Shown piece by piece: positions 58,501-64,000 of a stretch of DNA of 64,000 bases (its first letter is position 1; every line of letters begins with the position of its first letter). Under the pieces are notes generated by a model that was not told the DNA's origin, did no database searches, and saw only the letters and a program-made list of their open reading frames with translations. Source of the DNA: Klebsiella michiganensis. GTDB lineage: Bacteria; Pseudomonadota; Gammaproteobacteria; Enterobacterales; Enterobacteriaceae. The stretch is from the NCBI RefSeq assembly GCF_002925905.1, contig NZ_PRDB01000010.1, positions 124,001-188,000 on the forward strand, in the 5' to 3' direction. The position numbers were made by a program, and so were the translations under genes.

Positions 58501-59154
58501 CTTAAGAAATCCGTCGGTCAGGGTGAGCATCAGCTTTCCATCCTTACCGGAGTTGAGCTGGTTGTCAAACAGGGGCAGACCATCGCCCTGATTGGCGAGT
58601 CGGGGTCCGGTAAATCGACGCTGCTGGCGATCCTCGCCGGGCTGGACGACGGCAGCAGCGGGGAGGTCTCGCTGCTCGGACAACCGCTGCATCAGATGGA
58701 CGAAGAGGCGCGGGCGAAGCTGCGCGCAAAGCACGTCGGCTTTGTGTTTCAATCCTTTATGCTGATACCCACCCTCAATGCGCTGGAAAACGTCGAGCTT
58801 CCGGCGCTGCTGCGCGGCGAAAGCGATAGCCAGAGCCGCGGCAGCGCCCGGGCACTGCTGGAGCAACTGGGGCTGGGTAAGCGCCTGCACCATCTGCCGG
58901 TACAGCTTTCCGGCGGCGAGCAGCAGCGGGTCGCGCTGGCGCGCGCGTTTAACGGCCGCCCGGAGCTGCTGTTCGCCGATGAACCCACCGGCAACCTCGA
59001 CCGTCACACCGGGGATAAAATCGCCGACCTGCTGTTCTCGCTGAACCGCGAGCACGGCACCACGCTGATCCTCGTCACCCACGACCCGCTGCTGGCGGCG
59101 CGCTGCGACCGACGGCTGAGGCTGGTGGATGGCCAGCTGCGGGAGGAAGCATGA
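58468..59154 (+). CDS. ybbA: ABC transporter ATPase YbbA (LolD/MacB-like)
   Basis: 228 aa as in E. coli. Starts [19 protein letters not shown]; Walker [10 protein letters not shown], signature LSGGEQQ, Walker [14 protein letters not shown]-loop LVTHD. Works with the ybbP permease, whose start overlaps its stop (ATGA). Substrate unproven; the tesA adjacency suggests lipid-related cargo. Confidence 0.94.
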   Translation: MPAENILEVHHLKKSVGQGEHQLSILTGVELVVKQGQTIALIGESGSGKSTLLAILAGLDDGSSGEVSLLGQPLHQMDEEARAKLRAKHVGFVFQSFMLIPTLNALENVELPALLRGESDSQSRGSARALLEQLGLGKRLHHLPVQLSGGEQQRVALARAFNGRPELLFADEPTGNLDRHTGDKIADLLFSLNREHGTTLILVTHDPLLAARCDRRLRLVDGQLREEA

Positions 59155-61568
59155 TCGCCCGCTGGTTCTGGCGCGAATGGCGCTCGCCGTCGCTGCTGAT
59201 CGTCTGGCTGGCGCTGAGCCTGGCGGTGGCCTGCGTGCTGGCGCTGGGCTCGATAAGCGACCGCATGGAGAAAGGACTCAGCCAGCAGAGCCGGGAATTT
59301 ATGGCCGGCGACCGCACGCTGCGCAGCTCGCGCGAAGTCCCAGGCGCATGGATTGACGAAGCGCGTCGCCTTGGTTTAACCGTCGGCGAACAGCTGAGCT
59401 TCGCCACTATGACGTTTTCCGGCGATACGCCGCAGCTGGCGGACGTCAAAGCGGTTGACGACACCTATCCGCTATATGGTCAGCTGCAGACCCAGCCGCC
59501 GGGGCTGAAGCCGCACGCCGGCACCGTGCTGCTGGCGCCGCGATTAATGGCGCTGCTGAATCTGAAAACCGGCGACACCATCGACGTGGGCGACGCCACG
59601 CTGCGCATTGCCGGCGAGGTGATACAGGAGCCGGATGCCGGATTTAACCCCTTCCAGATGGCGCCGCGGCTGATGATGAATACCGCAGACGTGGCGAAAA
59701 CCGGCGCGGTGCAGCCCGGGAGCCGCGTCTCCTGGCGCTATAAGTATGCCGGAACCCCGCAGCAGCTGGCGGACTACGAAAAGTGGCTGCTGCCGAAGCT
59801 GGGGCCTGAACATCGCTGGATCGGCCTGGAGCAGGATGACAGCGCGCTGGGTAAATCGCTGGAGCGCTCGCAGCAGTTTTTGCTGCTGTCGGCGCTGTTA
59901 ACGCTGCTGCTGGCGGTCGCCGCGGTGGCGGTGGCGATGAGTCATTACTGCCGTAGTCGTTACGATCTGGTGGCGATCCTTAAAACCCTCGGCGCCGGGC
60001 GGGCGCATCTGCGCAAGCTGATTGTCGGCCAGTGGCTGATGCTGCTGGCGCTGGCGGTGGTTGCCGGCGGGGCGATGGGCGTCGGGCTGGAGCATATTCT
60101 GCTGCTGATGCTTAAGCCGGTGCTCCCGGCGGCGCTGCCGGCGGCGAGCGGCTGGCCGTGGCTGTGGGCGATCGGCGCGATGGTGGTGATTTCCCTGCTG
60201 GTCGGGCTGCGTCCTTATAGACTGCTGCTGGCGACGCTGCCGCTGCGGGTGCTGCGCCAGGATGTCGTCGCCAACGTCTGGCCGCTGACGATCTATATTC
60301 CAGTGGTGTGCGCGGTGGTGGTAGCCCTGCTGGCGCTGCTGATGGGCGGCAGCCCCCTGCTATGGGCGGTGCTGGCGGGCGCCGTGGTGCTGGCGCTGCT
60401 GTGCGGCCTGGCGGGATGGGGCGTTCTGTGGCTACTGAAGCGTTTGACGTTAAAAGCGCTGCCGCTGCGCCTGGCGGTGAACCGTCTGCTGCGTCAGCCG
60501 TGGTCGACCCTGAGCCAGCTGGCGGCCTTTTCGCTGTCGTTTATGCTGCTGGCGCTGCTGCTGGTGCTGCGCGGCGATCTGCTTGACCGCTGGCAGCAGC
60601 AGCTGCCGCCGGAAAGTCCTAACTATTTCCTGATTAACATTGCGCCGGAGCAGGTGGTGCCGGTGAAAACCTTCCTCGCCGAACATCAGACCCGCGCCAC
60701 CGAGTTCTACCCCATCGTGCGCGCCCGCCTGACGCAAATTAACGGTCAGGTGACGGAGGGCAATAAAGATGAAGCCCTGAACCGGGAGCTTAACCTCACC
60801 TGGAGCCGCGAGCGTCCGGATCATAATCCGCTGGTTGCCGGTAGCTGGCCGCCGAAGTCGGGCGAGGTGTCGATTGAAGAGGGGCTGGCGCAGCGTCTGG
60901 GCGTCAAGCTCGGCGATAGCGTGACCTTTACCGGGGATACTCAGGACTTTAGCGCGAAGGTGTCCAGCGTGCGTAAAGTCGACTGGGAGAGCCTGCGGCC
61001 GAACTTCTTCTTTATCTTCCCGCAGGGGGCGCTCGACGGCCAGCCGCAAAGCTGGCTGACCAGCTTCCGCTGGGATAACGGCAACGGGATGCTGACGCAG
61101 CTCAACCGCGAATTCCCCACCGTCAGCCTGCTGGATATCGGCGCGATTTTGCAGCAGATTGGCCAGGTGCTGACCCAGGTAAGCCGCGCGCTTGAGGTAA
61201 TGGTGATTCTGGTCACCGCCTGCGGCGTTTTGCTGCTGCTGGCGCAGGTACAGGTCGGGATGCGTCAGCGTTATCAGGAGCTGGTGGTCTGGCGCACGCT
61301 GGGGGCCGGGAAGTCTCTGCTGCGCACCACGCTGTGGGCGGAGTTCGCGCTGCTGGGCGTGGTGTCCGGCGTCGTGGCGGCGATTGGCGCTGAGGTGGCG
61401 CTGGCGCTGCTGCAAAGCAAAATCTTTGACTTCCCGTGGTCTCCGGACTGGCGGCTGTGGGTGATGCTGCCGCTGTGCGGGGCGATACTGCTGTCGCTGT
61501 GCGGCGGCTGGCTGGGGCTGCGTCTGCTGAAAGGTAAGGCGCTGTTCCGCCAGTTTAGTCAGGGATAG
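59151..61568 (+). CDS. ybbP: ABC transporter permease YbbP (FtsX/MacB-like superfamily)
   Basis: 805 aa (E. coli 804). Ten membrane helices in the duplicated FtsX layout: one at 12-30, then periplasmic domain, clusters around 245-425, a second periplasmic domain and a final cluster (660-800). MLLALLLVLRGDL and the VWRTLGAGKSLLRTTLWAEFALLG coupling region are visible. Forms an exporter-like complex with YbbA. Confidence 0.93.
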   Translation: MIARWFWREWRSPSLLIVWLALSLAVACVLALGSISDRMEKGLSQQSREFMAGDRTLRSSREVPGAWIDEARRLGLTVGEQLSFATMTFSGDTPQLADVKAVDDTYPLYGQLQTQPPGLKPHAGTVLLAPRLMALLNLKTGDTIDVGDATLRIAGEVIQEPDAGFNPFQMAPRLMMNTADVAKTGAVQPGSRVSWRYKYAGTPQQLADYEKWLLPKLGPEHRWIGLEQDDSALGKSLERSQQFLLLSALLTLLLAVAAVAVAMSHYCRSRYDLVAILKTLGAGRAHLRKLIVGQWLMLLALAVVAGGAMGVGLEHILLLMLKPVLPAALPAASGWPWLWAIGAMVVISLLVGLRPYRLLLATLPLRVLRQDVVANVWPLTIYIPVVCAVVVALLALLMGGSPLLWAVLAGAVVLALLCGLAGWGVLWLLKRLTLKALPLRLAVNRLLRQPWSTLSQLAAFSLSFMLLALLLVLRGDLLDRWQQQLPPESPNYFLINIAPEQVVPVKTFLAEHQTRATEFYPIVRARLTQINGQVTEGNKDEALNRELNLTWSRERPDHNPLVAGSWPPKSGEVSIEEGLAQRLGVKLGDSVTFTGDTQDFSAKVSSVRKVDWESLRPNFFFIFPQGALDGQPQSWLTSFRWDNGNGMLTQLNREFPTVSLLDIGAILQQIGQVLTQVSRALEVMVILVTACGVLLLLAQVQVGMRQRYQELVVWRTLGAGKSLLRTTLWAEFALLGVVSGVVAAIGAEVALALLQSKIFDFPWSPDWRLWVMLPLCGAILLSLCGGWLGLRLLKGKALFRQFSQG

Positions 61569-61578
61569 GGTTAGCTAT

Positions 61579-61668
61579 GTAGCCCGGGTAAGGCGTTATC
61601 CGCCACCCGGGGGTTTCACTGTATGCGGGAAAGTAGCCCGGGTAAGGCGTCAGCCGCAACCCGGGGGG
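61579..61668. repeat. Two REP units after ybbP
   Basis: Near-identical direct copies beginning GTAGCCCGGGTAAGGCGT at about 61579 and 61633, each an imperfect GC-rich hairpin ending CCCGGG. Confidence 0.8.
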
Positions 61669-61691
61669 TTACCCGGTACGGATGCGCGTTG

Positions 61692-62000
61692 CTATTGCAG
61701 ATGACCGTGGTTTAGCGCGGTGAGCGGCTCATTAACATCGAAAATTTTGCAGATAACCTCGTTTACGCCGAGAGATTTCAGGCGCGCGGTGTGCTTGTTG
61801 AGATAAGCGAGCGCGGTTTCTTCATTCGCAAAAAGATAGATCCCGCCCGCCTCCTGATTTTTTTCGCTTTCCGTCCAGACCTTCCAGATAAACCCCGGCT
61901 CCTGATTGATGGACTCGGCCAGCTCCACGAGCTGACGGGACATCTCGCTGCCGAAGGGACCGTTAAAGGCAAAGTGCAGCTGCAGTAGTTTTTTCGACAT
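61692..62000 (-). CDS. YdhR-family putative monooxygenase
   Basis: 102 aa, very close to E. coli YdhR ([61 protein letters not shown]). A ferredoxin-like dimer; monooxygenase activity is suggested by fold only. Start 62000 follows GGAGGAAGT. In E. coli ydhR lies elsewhere, so this is a relocated or additional copy. Confidence 0.9.
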   Translation of the reverse strand: MSKKLLQLHFAFNGPFGSEMSRQLVELAESINQEPGFIWKVWTESEKNQEAGGIYLFANEETALAYLNKHTARLKSLGVNEVICKIFDVNEPLTALNHGHLQ

Positions 62001-62209
62001 ACTTCCTCCATGGATGATGTTTGCGCGGTAATAGACCATTTTAATGACATGGCGATGAAAAGATAACCACAGTTTTTTTAACGGCACAAAATGGTAAGTC
62101 ACTGATTTTTAACCGCACGAAACATTAAAAACTCAACAACACGCCATACTCGATCGCAGTTAATATTCAACTGGCAAATATAAGGTTGCTTATTAATCAA
62201 GGAAAAAGT

Positions 62210-63355
62210 ATGGCACATAAAATAAAAGCGCTGGCGATAACGATCGGCGCAGCCCTGGCGTTAACCTCTTTTGCATCCCAGGCGGAAATTACGCTTTTAA
62301 AACAAGATCCGCAGGCGGGCGATCCGTTAAGCCGGCTTAATTTCACCGTCGGCGGGAGCATCCGTCCCCAGTTCAACATGATGTCCGGCGACGGAGACAA
62401 AGGCTCTTATAAACGTAACGGTTTCGATGGCGGTACCCGTTTCCGCTTCGCCGCCGACTACTATCTGTTCGATGATATTAGCTGGATCAGCTACTACGAG
62501 CTGGGCGTCAATATTCCGGCGCTTTTCGACTGGGATAACCACTACGCCGAAGGCGCGAATAACACCAGCCGCCGTATGCTCTATACCGGCCTGAAAAGCG
62601 ATACCTGGGGGACGTTAACCTACGGTCAGCAGAACAGCGTTTATTACGACGTGGTTGGGGTAAAAACCGATATCTGGGATTACGACATGATAGGCCAGGC
62701 GCCGGGTAACGGCATCAACGGCGACTACGATGGCTCCTATCGCTCACGCAATATGCTGAAATATAAGAAAACCGTTGGCGATGTCGATCTTTACGCCTCT
62801 TATCTGTTTGAGGACAGCGAATATCTGCCGGGAAACGGCCTGCGCTACAAGCGTAAAGGCGGCGGCTCCATCGGCGCCGATTACCACATCATGAAGGATT
62901 TGACCTGGGGCGCAGCGTGGAACTATACCCGCGCCGATATGCGTAACCCCTCCAGTTCAGACAGCAAATCATACGATCAGAATATCGTCGGTACCGCGCT
63001 AAGCTGGACGCCGGATAACTGGACCTTCTCCTTCGGCGGCGGCTGGTATCAGAACTTCCTGACCACCAAAAAAACCGATGTTCATAACTACTTCGCGGGC
63101 GATGCCTGGGGTATTGAGTACTTTGCCGGTTATAAATTCCCGATTGGTCAGTATGCGGTGAAATCCATTCAGCCGTACTTTATGGGCGACCGCCTGCAGT
63201 ACGTGAACGGCCGCAACTATCAGCGGATTGATAACGGCGTCGGCGTGAGCTTCCAGCTGGATTATGGTTTCCGCGTTGACTATGAACACGTCTTCACGTC
63301 GAGCACCGACAACCTGGGCGATATGAACCTGGTGCGTCTGCGCTACGACTTCTAA
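62210..63355 (+). CDS. General (Gram-negative) porin
   Basis: 381 aa outer-membrane beta-barrel. Signal peptide to about 24 (ALTSFASQA/E). Porin features: FTVGGSIRPQFN, GTRFRFAADYYLFDD, GLKSDTWGTLTYGQQNS and a terminal aromatic strand LVRLRYDF. Similar in style to OmpC/OmpF-type porins (Porin_4 superfamily) but not recognisably one of the named major porins. Start 62210 follows AAGGAAAAAGT. The 209-bp gap before it is AT-rich with no other feature. Confidence 0.85.
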   Translation: MAHKIKALAITIGAALALTSFASQAEITLLKQDPQAGDPLSRLNFTVGGSIRPQFNMMSGDGDKGSYKRNGFDGGTRFRFAADYYLFDDISWISYYELGVNIPALFDWDNHYAEGANNTSRRMLYTGLKSDTWGTLTYGQQNSVYYDVVGVKTDIWDYDMIGQAPGNGINGDYDGSYRSRNMLKYKKTVGDVDLYASYLFEDSEYLPGNGLRYKRKGGGSIGADYHIMKDLTWGAAWNYTRADMRNPSSSDSKSYDQNIVGTALSWTPDNWTFSFGGGWYQNFLTTKKTDVHNYFAGDAWGIEYFAGYKFPIGQYAVKSIQPYFMGDRLQYVNGRNYQRIDNGVGVSFQLDYGFRVDYEHVFTSSTDNLGDMNLVRLRYDF

Positions 63356-63366
63356 GCGCTGACACT

Positions 63367-63457
63367 TCCCCGGTGACGCTGCGCTTAGCGGGGCTACAGG
63401 TTCACCGCAGTCTGCGGACCCGTAGCCCGGCTAAGGCATTTACGCCGCAAGCCGGGA
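63367..63457. repeat. REP pair between porin and selU
   Basis: Head-to-head units 63367-63400 (CCCCGGTGACGCTGCGCTTA...) and 63422-63457 (GTAGCCCGGCTAAGGCATTT...). Confidence 0.75.
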
Positions 63458-63472
63458 CAAGAGAGGATGTGA

Positions 63473-64000
63473 TTACTCCGCCAGCCAGGCGGCGACGTCC
63501 TGCCAGCTGCCGCGAAAAATAATCTTCTCCGCTTTTTTGCCGAGCTGGTAGCGGTACATCGGATCGTAATACTCGTTCAGCAGGGGAACCAGCCAGCTGA
63601 AGTGGGCTTCGGTGCTGGCGGTTCGCTGCTGCTCAAGCAGGGCTTCATCAAGCCGGGCGGTGAGCTGGGCAAAACGCTGTAACCCGAGGCGGCGGCGGAT
63701 TGCGAACAGACCATGATGCAGATATTCGCTATACGCCTGCCAGCCTTGCTCTTCGCCGTAGGCCGCCAGGAAATCATGATGCATGCGCGCAAAATACTCT
63801 TCCCGCAGCCGTTCAAGACGGACAGCGAACGGATCTTCCACTACCGCCAGCGGCGACTGCGCCATGCGAAGACGCATGCACTCCGGCAGGTGATTGGCGC
63901 CAATCATATGCCCCTCATCCTCCAGCACCCAGCGCGTCTGCTGCCCTGACTTTTTGAGCATTGCCACGGCCAGGTGATTTTCAAAGGTTGCCTGCTGATG
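63473..64000 (-). CDS. selU: tRNA 2-selenouridine synthase SelU (YbbB), C-terminal half
   Basis: 176 codons of the 3' part; the 5' end is beyond the window. The P-loop half with the rhodanese domain is therefore not visible. Present: [24 protein letters not shown], and the conserved end [21 protein letters not shown]. Replaces sulfur by selenium at the wobble uridine of certain tRNAs. Same position after ybbAP as in Klebsiella-like genomes. Confidence 0.92.
   Translation of the reverse strand, partial: HQQATFENHLAVAMLKKSGQQTRWVLEDEGHMIGANHLPECMRLRMAQSPLAVVEDPFAVRLERLREEYFARMHHDFLAAYGEEQGWQAYSEYLHHGLFAIRRRLGLQRFAQLTARLDEALLEQQRTASTEAHFSWLVPLLNEYYDPMYRYQLGKKAEKIIFRGSWQDVAAWLAE

Overview
The window is ordinary enterobacterial chromosome. 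It is most likely Klebsiella or Raoultella, or a close relative. The gene order from pdeB (ylaB) through ylaC-maa-hha-tomB-acrBAR-mscK-ybaM-priC-ybaN-apt-dnaX-ybaB-recR-htpG-adk-hemH-gsk-ybaL-fsr-ushA-ybaK-chiX-ybaP-copA-cueR-ybbJ-qmcA-fetAB-cnoX-ybbO-tesA-ybbA-ybbP to selU follows the Escherichia coli map. Lengths agree with the E. coli proteins to within a few residues. Relative to E. coli as I remember it, aes (hemH-gsk), ybaQ (ybaP-copA) and glsA-ybaT (copA-cueR) are missing. Species assignment is inference; no rRNA or tRNA gene is present to settle it.

Accessory insertions in this backbone:
(1) About 1.1-12.7 kb is a complete beta-1,4-galactan locus. It holds a MalK-type ATPase facing a binding protein, two permeases, a GH53 endogalactanase, a GH42 beta-galactosidase and an orphan PTS EIIB. 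A LamB-type porin and a LacI-family regulator close to LacI itself follow.
(2) About 12.7-15.4 kb holds the zinc-independent ribosomal protein pair rpmE2-rpmJ2 behind a Zur-like box, and a divergent GNAT acetyltransferase/MocR regulator pair with a perfect dyad between them.
(3) About 26.5-27.4 kb holds an Rpn-family nuclease with in-frame tandem repeats.
(4) About 44.4-50.0 kb is a self-contained TonB system (exbD-tonB-receptor-exbB) with a Fur-like box upstream and an exported phospholipase-D-family protein overlapping exbB.
(5) About 61.7-63.4 kb holds a ydhR-like gene and a general porin before selU.

In the galactan locus, porin and exported GH53 enzyme would make and admit oligogalactans, the ABC system would import them, and cytoplasmic GH42 enzyme would release galactose. 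The TonB cluster has its own energising complex and receptor for an unknown, probably iron-related, ligand. The rest is housekeeping: multidrug efflux (acrAB/acrR), mechanosensation (mscK), replication and recombination (priC, dnaX, recR), chaperones (htpG, cnoX), nucleotide salvage (apt, adk, gsk, ushA), haem synthesis (hemH), and copper and iron export (copA/cueR, fetAB).

Elements other than plain genes include two programmed -1 frameshift sites (dnaX and copA), the ChiX small RNA, a sigma-32 promoter before htpG, AcrR and CueR operators, one ERIC element, several REP/BIME palindromes and several terminators.
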